Source: Candidatus Methanomethylophilaceae archaeon (GTDB taxonomy: Archaea; Thermoplasmatota; Thermoplasmata; Methanomassiliicoccales; Methanomethylophilaceae). Taken from it: DNA of 64,000 bases. The first letter of the stretch is position 1, and the number at the start of each line of letters is the position of its first letter. The notes beneath the pieces were generated by a model. The model was not told the DNA's origin. It saw only the letters and a program-made list of their open reading frames with translations, and did no database searches. This document shows, in pieces, positions 1-7,642 of this stretch. A program made the position numbers and the translations under genes. The DNA is taken from contig CALUOK010000003.1 of assembly GCA_944322255.1 (NCBI GenBank), forward strand, positions 86,358 through 150,357, in the 5' to 3' direction.

Positions 1-392
1 ACTGGTTCGGACATCGGGCCGAAGGTGTCCATGCCCTTGCTGAGGTCCCATGTGTTACCGGTTCTGCGGGCCTCGGTCTGCATGTCCCTGGCGGAGACGT
101 CGTTGAAGACCGCCACATGGGAGATGTAGGAGAGAGCATCGGCTTCGGAGACGCCCTTGCACCTCCTCCCGAAGATCACCGCCAGCTCCACCTCGTGCTG
201 CACGTTGGTCACGCCCTCCGGGATCACGATGTCGTCGCCGTCCGAAATCAGACAGCTCGGGGGTTTGAGGAACACCGTGGGTTCCTTAGGGAGTTCGGAT
301 TCCAGCTCCTTGACGTGCGAACGGTAGTTCCAGCCTATGCAGACGATCTTCGTGGGGACCATACACCCGTATCTGCGGAACCTGGTTATCAT
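1..392 (-). CDS. Fumarylacetoacetate hydrolase (FAH) family protein, 3' end cut by window edge
   Basis: Read on the minus strand, the protein begins MITRFRRYGC and continues with KIVCIGWNY, then LKPPSCL, QHEVELAVIFG and FNDVSARD. These are the substrate-loop and metal-ligand signatures of the FAH/YcgM fold, where the H-x-E-x-E ligands bind a divalent metal. FAH members hydrolyse or decarboxylate 2-oxo acids; the substrate here cannot be told. The ATG at 392 has GAGGT about 12 nt upstream; an internal ATG at 362 is possible. The leader holds the hexamer/12-bp repeats at 421-483. The catalytic C-terminal half lies beyond the window. Confidence 0.82.
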   Translation of the reverse strand, partial: MITRFRRYGCMVPTKIVCIGWNYRSHVKELESELPKEPTVFLKPPSCLISDGDDIVIPEGVTNVQHEVELAVIFGRRCKGVSEADALSYISHVAVFNDVSARDMQTEARRTGNTWDLSKGMDTFGPMSEP

Positions 393-420
393 TCCTTTGC
401 GCCTGACCTCGTCTGGCAGA

Positions 421-483
421 TCAGTACAAGTGTCAGTACAAGTGTCAGTATGAGTATGAGTATGAGTATGAGCAGGTCTGACA
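421..483. repeat. TGTCAG 12-bp iterons plus TATGAG hexamer repeats in the FAH gene leader
   Basis: TGTCAG occurs at 431 and 443, exactly 12 bp apart, and a degenerate copy (GATCAG) sits one period earlier. Four GTATGA hexamers follow, and then an inverted CTGACA at 478-483. A TATA-like TTTTATG on the minus strand near 500-508 would place these repeats in the 5' leader of the FAH-family gene. The same unit and spacing recur at 1362-1416. Confidence 0.75.
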
Positions 484-579
484 GTTGTCTCTACCGATCT
501 GCATAAAATCAGATTATGTCGGAATACCTCTTCCCCGACAGACCGAATGACAGCAGACAGAGGATATGCCTGAAGAAGA

Positions 580-1266
580 TCAGATGAAGCCGCCCTTGAC
601 GGTGAACTCCGGCTTCTTCTCCTCGACCTCGGGCTTCTTCAGGGTTATGCCGGACTTGCCGTAGTACCCCTGGCAGATGACGTAGACCTCGGACGAGGTG
701 TCCCTGGACGCGTCGGGGGAGTGGACCTTGACGGACTGGAAGCGCTTCTTCAGCTCATCCATCAGGGAGTCGAACATGTCTCCCATGAAGACCTTCATGA
801 CCAGCTTCCCCTCCTTCTTCAGGATGCGGTCGCAGACGTCCACCGCGTACATGCACAGGTTGATCGACCTGGCGTGGTCCATGGAGTAGTGGCCGGCGAT
901 GTTCGGGGCCATGTCGGACAGGACCACGTCCGCCTTGCCTCCGAACCTGTCCATGAGCTCGATCATGGTGGAGTCGTGGGTTATGTCGCCCATGAAGGTC
1001 TCGACGCCCTCGATGGGCTTGATGTACCTCAGGTCTACACCGATGACCTTCCCGTTGGGCCATGTGCGCTCCTGCGCGACCTGGCACCATCCCCCCGGAC
1101 ATGCGCCGAGGTCGACGACCGCGTCCCCGGGCTTGAAGATCCCGAAGCGGTTGTCGATCTGGATCAGCTTGAAGGATGCCCTGGAGCGGTAGTTCAGCTT
1201 CTTGGCGAGCTTGTAGTAGTGCTCGTTCCTCCTCTCCGCGACCCAGCGGTCGTGCAGGTCTGCCAT
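580..1266 (-). CDS. rlmE: 23S rRNA (uridine-2'-O-) methyltransferase RlmE/FtsJ family
   Basis: A 228-residue Rossmann-fold methyltransferase that puts a 2'-O-methyl on a uridine of large-subunit rRNA, using S-adenosylmethionine. The SAM motif DLGACPGGW lies at residues 52-60. The K-D-K-E catalytic tetrad of the RrmJ family is complete: K33 (SRASFK), D118 (LSDMAPN), K158 (VMKVF) and E193 (SSEVYV). The length is typical; a short charged tail (PEVEEKKPEF) is added at the C-terminus. The start at 1266 lies about 25 bp after a TATA box, which suggests a leaderless transcript. It is divergent from rarA. Confidence 0.93.
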   Translation of the reverse strand: MADLHDRWVAERRNEHYYKLAKKLNYRSRASFKLIQIDNRFGIFKPGDAVVDLGACPGGWCQVAQERTWPNGKVIGVDLRYIKPIEGVETFMGDITHDSTMIELMDRFGGKADVVLSDMAPNIAGHYSMDHARSINLCMYAVDVCDRILKKEGKLVMKVFMGDMFDSLMDELKKRFQSVKVHSPDASRDTSSEVYVICQGYYGKSGITLKKPEVEEKKPEFTVKGGFI

Positions 1267-1285
1267 AGGTGGCTGTTAGCTGTAT

Positions 1286-1297
1286 CGCTTATATAGG
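1286..1297 (-). promoter_or_regulatory. TATA box of rlmE
   Basis: CCTATATAAGCG on the minus strand is centred about 25 bp before the ATG at 1266, which places transcription initiation at or next to the start codon. Confidence 0.65.
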
Positions 1298-1361
1298 CTC
1301 TTCGAGAGACGAGGGTGACATAGATTGCACCGGCTTTACCAAGACCCGTGCCACCCTGGCA

Positions 1362-1416
1362 TGTCAGGTTAATTGTCAGGATAAATGTCAGGTTAATTGT
1401 CAGGATAAATCTGACA
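1362..1416. repeat. Four TGTCAG iterons with 12-bp period between rlmE and rarA
   Basis: TGTCAG starts at 1362, 1374, 1386 and 1398, alternating with GTTAAT and GATAAA spacers, so a 24-bp unit is repeated twice. An inverted CTGACA follows at 1411-1416. The array lies in the divergent intergenic region, about 70 bp upstream of the rlmE TATA box and about 60 bp upstream of the rarA TATA-like element (GATAAAAAGG near 1473). The same motif, spacing and terminal inverted copy occur at 421-483. Confidence 0.8.
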
Positions 1417-1501
1417 TCGAATGCATTGCAGTCTTCGCCACAACGGGCGAGTCGATCCTGAATATGAGACATGATAAAAAGGGGCGATTCGATGGCCCCG
1501 C

Positions 1502-2833
1502 ATGGACCTGTTCGAGTTCACGCGCAAGGGGGTGCTGGAGAGGGACGCCCCGCTGGCCAGCCGCATGCGCCCTCGCAGCCTGGACGAGGTCGTCGGCCAG
1601 GAGCACATCATAGGCGACGACAAGCTGCTTTCCAGGGCGATCCGCGCGGACAGGATCGGGTCCCTGATCTTCTACGGGCCTCCGGGGACCGGGAAGACCA
1701 CGCTGGCGCAGGTGATCGCCAACACCACCCACGCCCGCTTCGTGCAGATCAACGCCACCACCGCCGGCAAGAAGGACATGGAGGAGGCCATCCAGAAGGC
1801 GAAGGACGCCCTCGGGATGGAGGAGAAGCGCACCATCCTGTTCGTGGACGAGATCCACCGCTTCAACAAGGCCCAGCAGGACTACCTGCTGCCGTTCGTG
1901 GAGGACGGCACCGTCATCCTCATAGGCGCCACCACCGAGAACCCGTACTTCGAGGTCAACAGGGCGCTCGTGTCGAGATCCAGAATATTCGAGCTGAGGC
2001 CGCTGTCCAAGGAGGATGTCAGGACTCTCCTCGAGAGGGCGGTCGCGGACAGGGAGCGCGGCCTGGGCAGGATGGACGTGGACCTCGACGAAGACGCCGC
2101 GGACTTCCTGGCGGACATCTCCAACGGCGACGCCAGGGCGGCGCTGAACGCCCTGGAGATCGGGGCGCTGACCACGCCCCCGGGACCAGACGGCAGGATC
2201 CGCATAGACCTAGCCGTGGCGTCCGAATGCATCCAGCGCCGGGTGCTGAACTACGACCGTGACGGGGACAACCACTACGACACCGTGTCCGCCTTCATCA
2301 AGAGCATGCGCGGCTCCGACCCCGACGCCGCCGTCTACTATCTGGCCAGGATGCTTTACGCGGGCGAGGACGTGAAGTTCATCGCCAGGAGGATAATGAT
2401 CTGCGCGTCGGAGGACGTGGGGAACGCCGACCCCCAGGCCCTTGTGGTCGCGGTGGCCGCGGCACAGGCCGTCGAGCGCATAGGGATGCCGGAGTCGCAG
2501 ATCATCCTGACCCAGGCGGCGGCCTACGTGGCCTGCGCACCCAAGAGCAACTCCGCCTGCAACGCCATCTTCTCTGCGATGGAATCAGTGAAGACGGAAC
2601 CAACCGGCGGGATACCGCCGTACCTCAAGGACGCCCACTACAGCGGGGCCAAGGACCTCGGTCGCGGCCTGACCTACAAGTACCCCCACGACTTCGAGAA
2701 CCACTACGTTGACCAGCAGTACCTGCCGGACGAGCTTGTCGGACGGAGATTCTACGAGATGTCCGACAACGGATACGAGAAGGGCATGAAGGCCTGGCTG
2801 AAGAGGATCGGGAAACTCAAAGACCGATCGTGA
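1502..2833 (+). CDS. rarA: Replication-associated recombination protein A (RarA/MgsA/WRNIP1 family AAA+ ATPase)
   Basis: A 443-residue AAA+ ATPase of the clamp-loader clade that acts at stalled replication forks. The N-terminus RPRSLDEVVGQEHIIG is the family signature. Walker [10 protein letters not shown] is at residues 59-67 and Walker B FVDEIHR at 114-120. The sensor-1 region (IGATTENPYFEVN) and the C-terminal tetramerisation domain (ICASEDVGNADPQA, PPYLKDAHY) are present. Length matches the family. The ATG at 1502 is the first methionine before the conserved N-terminus and lies about 25 bp after a TATA-like stretch. A strong hairpin follows the gene. Confidence 0.95.
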   Translation: MDLFEFTRKGVLERDAPLASRMRPRSLDEVVGQEHIIGDDKLLSRAIRADRIGSLIFYGPPGTGKTTLAQVIANTTHARFVQINATTAGKKDMEEAIQKAKDALGMEEKRTILFVDEIHRFNKAQQDYLLPFVEDGTVILIGATTENPYFEVNRALVSRSRIFELRPLSKEDVRTLLERAVADRERGLGRMDVDLDEDAADFLADISNGDARAALNALEIGALTTPPGPDGRIRIDLAVASECIQRRVLNYDRDGDNHYDTVSAFIKSMRGSDPDAAVYYLARMLYAGEDVKFIARRIMICASEDVGNADPQALVVAVAAAQAVERIGMPESQIILTQAAAYVACAPKSNSACNAIFSAMESVKTEPTGGIPPYLKDAHYSGAKDLGRGLTYKYPHDFENHYVDQQYLPDELVGRRFYEMSDNGYEKGMKAWLKRIGKLKDRS

Positions 2834-2855
2834 TCATCTTCTCGGAAAAATTGGC

Positions 2856-2886
2856 ACATTACTTTCGTCAAAAGTAATGTGTGCTT
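2856..2886 (+). terminator. Hairpin plus T-run after rarA
   Basis: ACATTACTTT (2856-2865) pairs with AAAGTAATGT (2871-2880) around a 5-nt loop, and GTGCTTTTT follows. Confidence 0.65.
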
Positions 2887-2900
2887 TTTCTAAGAAAATT

Positions 2901-2933
2901 TTATACTGCAAATTCTATACAAATGCAGTATAA
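2901..2933. promoter_or_regulatory. Inverted repeat, candidate AbiEi operator
   Basis: TTATACTGCA (2901-2910) and its perfect reverse complement TGCAGTATAA (2924-2933) are separated by 13 bp. With one extra base the symmetry extends outward into AAAATT/AATTTT. It lies upstream of the TATA box (TTTATATAA, 2962-2970) of the antitoxin gene. AbiEi antitoxins are known to repress their own operon by binding inverted repeats. Confidence 0.6.
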
Positions 2934-2998
2934 TAATTTTGATAAAAATTTCATACTTCATTTTATATAATCGATATGCAATCATGATATGTGATACA

Positions 2999-3598
2999 AT
3001 GGTCAAAGTGTATTCCAAACATGACGTGTTCATAGGAGAGTTCGATGGGATATACTGCACAGAGGAACTCCTCAACAAGGGTGTTCCGTTCTCGACCATC
3101 CGCAGATACGTAGAGAAAGGAGACCTCATCAGAATCCAACATGGAATATATGTGACCAAGGACTGCATGGATGATGAATGGGTCACACTCCAGAAACGCT
3201 ACAGAAAGGGAATATTCAGCGGATACACCGCGATGTATCTTCAGAACATGTCCGATCAGATTCCGACGGAGTTCTACATGACCTTCCCGCGTGGATACAA
3301 CGCCAAGAGCTTCGATGAATGCGAATACAACGTTATCCCAAAATTCGTGATCCCCAAATTCTATGAGTTGGGAATCACGGAGGTGGAAACGCCCTATGGA
3401 AACAAGGTCCGCACATACAACAGAGAGAGGACCCTGTGTGACATAGTCCGGGGCGGGGGGATAGACCGTGACGTCATTAAACAGGCGATGAGGAACTACC
3501 TCCGCTCGGACGGTGTCGACATCCACAGATTGAGTTCATACGCCGAGATGCTGCATGTCAAACCCAAGATCCATCAGCTTGTGGAGGCGATGACATGA
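2999..3598 (+). CDS. abiEi: AbiEi-family type IV antitoxin / transcriptional repressor
   Basis: About 199 residues. The N-terminal winged helix reads EELLNKGVPFSTIRRYVEKG then LIRIQHGIYVTKD, the family pattern of 'helix - x - G - I/L - Y'. The C-terminal antitoxin domain includes TLCDIVRGGG and the RNYLRSDGVDIHRLSSYA segment. AbiEi antitoxins neutralise the AbiEii nucleotidyltransferase and autorepress the operon. The TATA box at 2962-2970 fixes transcription near 2990, so the ATG at 2999 is preferred over upstream in-frame codons. It overlaps the toxin start by 4 nt (ATGA). Local GC is well below that of its neighbours, a sign of transfer. The reading frame is intact. Confidence 0.85.
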   Translation: MVKVYSKHDVFIGEFDGIYCTEELLNKGVPFSTIRRYVEKGDLIRIQHGIYVTKDCMDDEWVTLQKRYRKGIFSGYTAMYLQNMSDQIPTEFYMTFPRGYNAKSFDECEYNVIPKFVIPKFYELGITEVETPYGNKVRTYNRERTLCDIVRGGGIDRDVIKQAMRNYLRSDGVDIHRLSSYAEMLHVKPKIHQLVEAMT

Positions 3599-4466
3599 GG
3601 ATGCGAAATCCAGCGCAGATGAAGGGATTGGTGAAGAACGTCGCCGCGGGCCTTGGCGTACCGGCGAACGTCGCTCTTCACATGTACGTCATGGAGCGCT
3701 TCATAGACCGTATATCCAGATCGGATTACAAAGACAGGTTCGTCCTGAAGGGCGGATTCCTCCTCTACTCAATCAAGGGCATGGACAGGAGGACCACAGA
3801 GGATCTGGACATGACTTCCAAGACCCTGGACGTGACCGAAGATGAACTCACCCCTGTGATCAGGAGAATCTGCGAGACCGATGCCGATGACGACTTCGTG
3901 ATGGAGATTGTCAAGGTGGAGACTGTCGCAGAACTGCTAGAACACCCGGGGCTTCGCTACTTCATCGATGCCACATATGGAGTCAAAGAACGCTTCTACA
4001 TCGACATCGTCCCGTCACCGCAGATCGTTCCAGAAGAGGTGAACCACGACATCGTCCCGATGTTCGGTGATAAGCCAATCAGTATCATGGCATACAGATT
4101 GGAGACGGTCATCGCAGAGAAACTGCATGCCGCTCTCACGAGGGCCGACGAGAACACCCGCATGAGGGACTACTACGATTTCTACGTCCTCGATCACGAC
4201 GGGGGCTTCGATGATGATGTTCTCACAAAGGCCACGGAATACGCCTTTGAGAGCAGAGGCACCGTCAACAGCCTGAATGACTGGGAGAACATCCTCTAAC
4301 ATATCCGTGGCAGCCACACCATGAACACGTTGTGGCTCGCGTACCAGAAGGGACATGTGTACGCAGGCAGCATTCGTTCGAGGATGCCTGCGACAGTGCC
4401 GAACACCTCCTTACCACAATAGATTCGAGAAGAACCGTGAATCCTAAAAACGATGAAGCCCTTTGA
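3595..4466 (+). pseudogene. abiEii: AbiEii-family nucleotidyltransferase toxin, broken by one stop and one frameshift
   Basis: The first 234 codons encode an AbiEii/DUF1814 nucleotidyltransferase. The KGGFLLYS...TEDLDM motif gives the G-G...D-x-D catalytic site, and EKLHAALTRADENTRMRDYYD is the conserved C-terminal motif (trimmed: RMRDYYD). A TAA at 4297-4299 interrupts the frame. Past it, the same frame continues with family-like sequence (HIRGSHTM, LWLAYQKGHVYAGSI). One base added near 4373 restores SFEDACDSAEHLLTTI, the expected C-terminus, ending at 4466. So two lesions separate the toxin from its ancestral end. A truncated 234-residue product may still be made; its activity is unknown. 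Confidence 0.8.
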
Positions 4467-4479
4467 AGGGTCGATCAAG

Positions 4480-5496
4480 ATGAGCGGTTGGACGTACGCC
4501 AAATCCGGAGTTAACATCGACCAGAAATCCGAGGCCATCGAGGCACTCGTCAGCGAGGTCAGCTACAAGAGACAGGGCATCGGGCAGGCCGTCCGCATGC
4601 CCGGGCTTTTCGCCAGCCTCATCGACTTCGGCGACAGGTACATCACTATGGCCACCGACGGGGTCGGGTCCAAACTGCTCATCGCGGAGGAGCTCAACAA
4701 GTGGGACACCGTCGGCATAGACTGCATAGCGATGAACGTCAACGACACCATCTGCGTCAACGCCGAGCCCACGTCCTTCGTGGACTACATCGCCATCGAC
4801 AAGCCCAACTCGGAGATCACTGAGGAGATCGGAAAGGGCCTCCAGAAGGGTGCGGAGCTCTCCAACATGGAGATTGTCGGCGGGGAGATCGCCGTCCTCC
4901 CGGAGATCATCAACGGCGTGGACCTCTCCGGAACCTGCCTCGGCTACGTTGCGAAGGACAGGATCATCACCGGAGACAAGTGCCAGGAGGGCGACCTCAT
5001 CATATCCCTCAGGTCCTCCGGGATCCACTCCAACGGCCTGACCCTGGCCAGGAAGGTCGTCGAGGCGAACAACATCGCCATGACCGACAGGGTCTCCGGC
5101 CTCCAGGGAAGCATCGGCGAGGAGCTGCTCACCCCCACCGAGATCTACGTCAGGCAGGTCCTCGAGATCACCTCGAACCACACCGTCCACGGACTGGTGG
5201 ACATCACCGGCGGCGGACTGAGGAACATCCTCAGGATGAGGAAGGGACTGAGGTACGTGATCAGCGACCCGGTGAAGCCCGCACCCATCTTCCAGAAGCT
5301 CCAGGAACTCGGCGAGATCGAGGACAGGGAGATCTACCAGACCCTCAACATGAGCATGGGGTTCACCATCATCGCGCCGGCCGATGACGCCGAGGAGATC
5401 GCCTCGAAGTACCCCAACGCCGACATCGTCGGCAGGGTCGAGAAGGGCGACGGCGTCCTGCTCGAGCCGGGCAACATCCTGTATGACCACTACTGA
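4480..5496 (+). CDS. purM: Phosphoribosylformylglycinamidine cyclo-ligase
   Basis: AIR synthetase, the fifth step of de novo purine synthesis: FGAM + ATP gives aminoimidazole ribotide. The N-terminus WTYAKSGVNID, the MATDGVGSK motif, NVNDTICVNAEPTSFVDY and GGEIAVLPE are all diagnostic of PurM. From the ATG at 4480 the protein is 338 residues. An in-frame ATG at 4453 would add nine residues, but it falls inside the reconstructed end of the toxin relic, so 4480 is preferred. AIR is also the substrate of ThiC and PurE, both encoded elsewhere in this window. Confidence 0.94.
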   Translation: MSGWTYAKSGVNIDQKSEAIEALVSEVSYKRQGIGQAVRMPGLFASLIDFGDRYITMATDGVGSKLLIAEELNKWDTVGIDCIAMNVNDTICVNAEPTSFVDYIAIDKPNSEITEEIGKGLQKGAELSNMEIVGGEIAVLPEIINGVDLSGTCLGYVAKDRIITGDKCQEGDLIISLRSSGIHSNGLTLARKVVEANNIAMTDRVSGLQGSIGEELLTPTEIYVRQVLEITSNHTVHGLVDITGGGLRNILRMRKGLRYVISDPVKPAPIFQKLQELGEIEDREIYQTLNMSMGFTIIAPADDAEEIASKYPNADIVGRVEKGDGVLLEPGNILYDHY

Positions 5497-6010
5497 CCGC
5501 GCGGACGGCTGCGATCCGCCGCTGGAACAGGGGCTCCCCCCGGACATAGAGGTCGCGCTCCGGGAGTTCGTCGAGGGGGTTCGGAACCACTCCACCCTGC
5601 TGGACTGCCTGTGGGGGGAGCTGTATGGCGCCATCAACGCCAACCAGTGGGCGGGAGTCATAACGCCAGAACGTGCGGATATGCTTCGGAGAAAGTACCT
5701 TTTCAACTACGGTGGGGACGATGGATCTGATCGATTTCAGCGACTGCGAGAGGAACGACTACAGGGCCTACGGCGGTGCCAGCGGCAACAAGATCAACAT
5801 AATCTACGAGGGACACGGATACATGCTGAAGTTCCCGCCCAAGCCCGGACCCATCTCGGACCTGAACTACGTCAACTCCTGCATGACCGAGTACATCGCC
5901 TGCCACGTCTTCGAATCCATGGGCATTCCCGCCCAGGAGACCCTGCTGGGGGTGTACACCGACAAGCACGGCAACAGGAGGAACGTGGTCGCCTGCAGGG
6001 ACTTCGCTGA
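5483..6010 (+). CDS. Small protein upstream of the CtkA-like kinase, 3' end uncertain
   Basis: Starts inside the last codons of purM. The first ~75 residues look real (EVALREFVEGVRNHS, LLDCLWGELYGAIN, ITPERADMLRRKYLF): a compact helical protein of the kind often found just before HipA/CtkA-type kinases. Beyond residue ~80 the frame simply runs through the kinase gene for 290 nt and the sequence becomes Arg/Gln-rich frame-shadow. One extra G in the GGGG run at about 5714 would end it at the TGA at 5728-5730, overlapping the kinase ATG by 10 nt. I think the true product ends there; a base loss or phase-variable run is possible. Function is not recognised. Confidence 0.45.
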   Translation: MTTTDRADGCDPPLEQGLPPDIEVALREFVEGVRNHSTLLDCLWGELYGAINANQWAGVITPERADMLRRKYLFNYGGDDGSDRFQRLREERLQGLRRCQRQQDQHNLRGTRIHAEVPAQARTHLGPELRQLLHDRVHRLPRLRIHGHSRPGDPAGGVHRQARQQEERGRLQGLR

Positions 6011-6617
6011 GGGGAACAAGACCCTGGTGGAGTTCGCCCACCTCAAGAACACCTGCCTCGACAGCGACCTGGACGGCTACAACACCGACCTGGCGTCCAT
6101 CCTCAGGGCCATCGACGAGCAGCGCCTGATCATGCCCGACAGGCTCAGGACGTTCTTCTGGAACCAGTTCGTCGGAGACGCCCTGCTGGCCAACTTCGAC
6201 CGCCACAACGGGAACTGGGGGATCCTGGTGAACGAGAGGATAAGGCACGCCGACCTCGCTCCGGTCTACGACTGCGGGTCCTGCCTGTTCCCCCAGCTGG
6301 ACGACAAAGGGATGGAGAGGGTGCTCTCCAAACCCTATGAGATCGAGGACAGGGTGAAGCTCTTCCCCAAGTCCACCCTGATGATCAACAAGGCCAGGAT
6401 AAACTACCGCGACTTCATCACGTCCACGGACGACTACGAGTGCGACGCGGCCGTGGCACGCCTTTACAGGCACATCGACATGGACCGCATCGAGGGGATA
6501 CTGGACGAGACCCCCGGGATCACGGACCTGCAGAAGAGGTTCTACCTCACCATGATCGGAGCCCGCAAGGAGGGCATCATAGACGTGGCGATGGACAAGA
6601 TTGAGAACAGGGGATAA
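5721..6617 (+). CDS. CtkA/HipA-like serine/threonine protein kinase
   Basis: 298 residues, clearly similar in order and spacing to Helicobacter pylori CtkA, a HipA-fold kinase. The start MDLIDFSDCE matches the family N-terminus. A Gly loop YGGASGNK lies at 17-24, the ATP-binding Lys at about 37 (MLKFPPKP), QETLLG at 72-77, the catalytic loop NFDRHNGNWG at 158-167 (D160, N163) and the metal-binding Asp in PVYDCGSC at about 184. All kinase residues appear present, so it should be active; the substrate is unknown. GGTGGGG precedes the ATG. It is probably co-transcribed with purM and the small upstream ORF, and likely came from gut bacteria. Confidence 0.85.
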   Translation: MDLIDFSDCERNDYRAYGGASGNKINIIYEGHGYMLKFPPKPGPISDLNYVNSCMTEYIACHVFESMGIPAQETLLGVYTDKHGNRRNVVACRDFAEGNKTLVEFAHLKNTCLDSDLDGYNTDLASILRAIDEQRLIMPDRLRTFFWNQFVGDALLANFDRHNGNWGILVNERIRHADLAPVYDCGSCLFPQLDDKGMERVLSKPYEIEDRVKLFPKSTLMINKARINYRDFITSTDDYECDAAVARLYRHIDMDRIEGILDETPGITDLQKRFYLTMIGARKEGIIDVAMDKIENRG

Positions 6618-6642
6618 AGACGGGGTGCCCCGTCTGTTTTTT
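6618..6642 (+). terminator. Terminator after the CtkA-like kinase
   Basis: AGACGGGG, 2-nt loop, CCCCGTCT, followed by a run of six T. On the other strand it also sits at the 3' end of the convergent parvulin gene. Confidence 0.75.
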
Positions 6643-6920
6643 CATCTCTGACCGTAGACGTAGATCAGATGCCAGCCGAACTGGGTCTGGACGATGGTCA
6701 TGTCCCCGGGGTTGTACGAGAACGCGGCGTCCTCGAAGGGCTTCACCATCTGTCCGCGGCCGAACCAGCCGAGGTCCCCGCCGTTCCTGCCGGAGGGGCA
6801 TTTGGAGTACTGGGCCGCGAGTGTGGCGAAGTTCTCCCCGGCGTAGACCCTCCTCTGGAGGTCCAGCGCCTGTTCGTACGAATCCACAAGGATGTGTGAG
6901 CAGCGTGCCTGTCTTACCAT
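6642..6920 (-). CDS. Parvulin-type peptidyl-prolyl cis-trans isomerase
   Basis: 92 residues, a single parvulin (PpiC) domain and nothing else. RCSHILVDS is the first strand with the conserved His. FATLAAQYSKCPSGRNGGDLGWF carries the family CPSG..GGDLG loop, followed by GRGQMVKPFEDAAF, and GWHLIYV is the C-terminal His-containing strand. It catalyses prolyl isomerisation in the cytoplasm; there is no signal peptide. The TATA-like CCATAAAAACGG at about 6941-6952 (minus) puts initiation at the ATG, so the mRNA is probably leaderless. Confidence 0.92.
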   Translation of the reverse strand: MVRQARCSHILVDSYEQALDLQRRVYAGENFATLAAQYSKCPSGRNGGDLGWFGRGQMVKPFEDAAFSYNPGDMTIVQTQFGWHLIYVYGQR

Positions 6921-7092
6921 GGATGACGCATCGGGACGCCGTTTTTATGGTTTATGGGCGGCGTCGGCACACCGACATCGGTGTTGGATGCAGGGGCGTG
7001 AACCGATGATGTCGGATAGAGACATGGATCCAGGTACCACTACGGCGACGAACACCATCGGTCTCACAGGTGTCGCACCGGGAAGACGAGAA

Positions 7093-7638
7093 TCACCTGA
7101 TCGATCCCAGCCTGGCGGCGAACGCCCCGCACACCGCACCCAGAGCCGTGGCGGTCTCGAGGGAGAAGCATCCCGGCGTTATGTCCAGGTTGTACCTCGG
7201 GATGGACGCGGCCGCCTTCGGCACCCCGTGGGGACCGATCCCGAACAGCAGGGTGATGCTCTGGCCGTGCTCGACCATGTCCACGGCTTCGGAGAGCGTG
7301 ATCTGCTTCTTCGGTTCCGGCTTGCTCGTGGTGAGCACGACCTCCCCCAGCTGCGGCGGGAAGCCCTTGCCCGGATACGGGAAGCACTGGAAGCGTCCGG
7401 TCTCGGCCATCTCCAGGAAGTTCTTGCCGTGTCCGCCGATGCTCGTGGTGCCGGCCACCCACTCCGCGATCTCGCGGGGTGTGCGGGCGTCCTCGGGGAT
7501 CGGGAAACCGAAGAGTGCCAGACCCATGTCGTAGGCCCTGGCGAGGTCCCCCGCGCGGGCTATGACCCTCCTGTGGGGCTCCCTGAAGTTCTGGTCGTAA
7601 GAGTTGTACAGTCCTATGGTGAGTCTTCCGCGTCCCAT
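7093..7638 (-). CDS. DUF531 family archaeal protein
   Basis: 181 residues. The N-terminus LTIGLYNSYD, then PHRRVIARAGDLARAYDMG and LALFGFP, match my recollection of the archaeal DUF531 family. Its Gly-rich C-terminal part (FGIGPHGVPKA, NLDITPGCFSLETATALGAV) resembles the cofactor knot of SPOUT methyltransferases; that link is inference. The gene begins 4 nt after a 53-residue ORF, so the two form an operon. Substrate unknown. Confidence 0.65.
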   Translation of the reverse strand: MGRGRLTIGLYNSYDQNFREPHRRVIARAGDLARAYDMGLALFGFPIPEDARTPREIAEWVAGTTSIGGHGKNFLEMAETGRFQCFPYPGKGFPPQLGEVVLTTSKPEPKKQITLSEAVDMVEHGQSITLLFGIGPHGVPKAAASIPRYNLDITPGCFSLETATALGAVCGAFAARLGSIR

Positions 7639-7642
7639 TGGT

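Noticed and set aside
421..483. Coding repeat in the 129-residue plus-strand frame ending SVSMSMSMS
   Set aside because: That frame is antisense to the FAH-family gene; the serine-methionine run is only the translated hexamer repeat.
4453..4479. purM start at the upstream ATG 4453
   Set aside because: The nine extra residues are unlike PurM N-termini and overlap the reconstructed end of the AbiEii relic.
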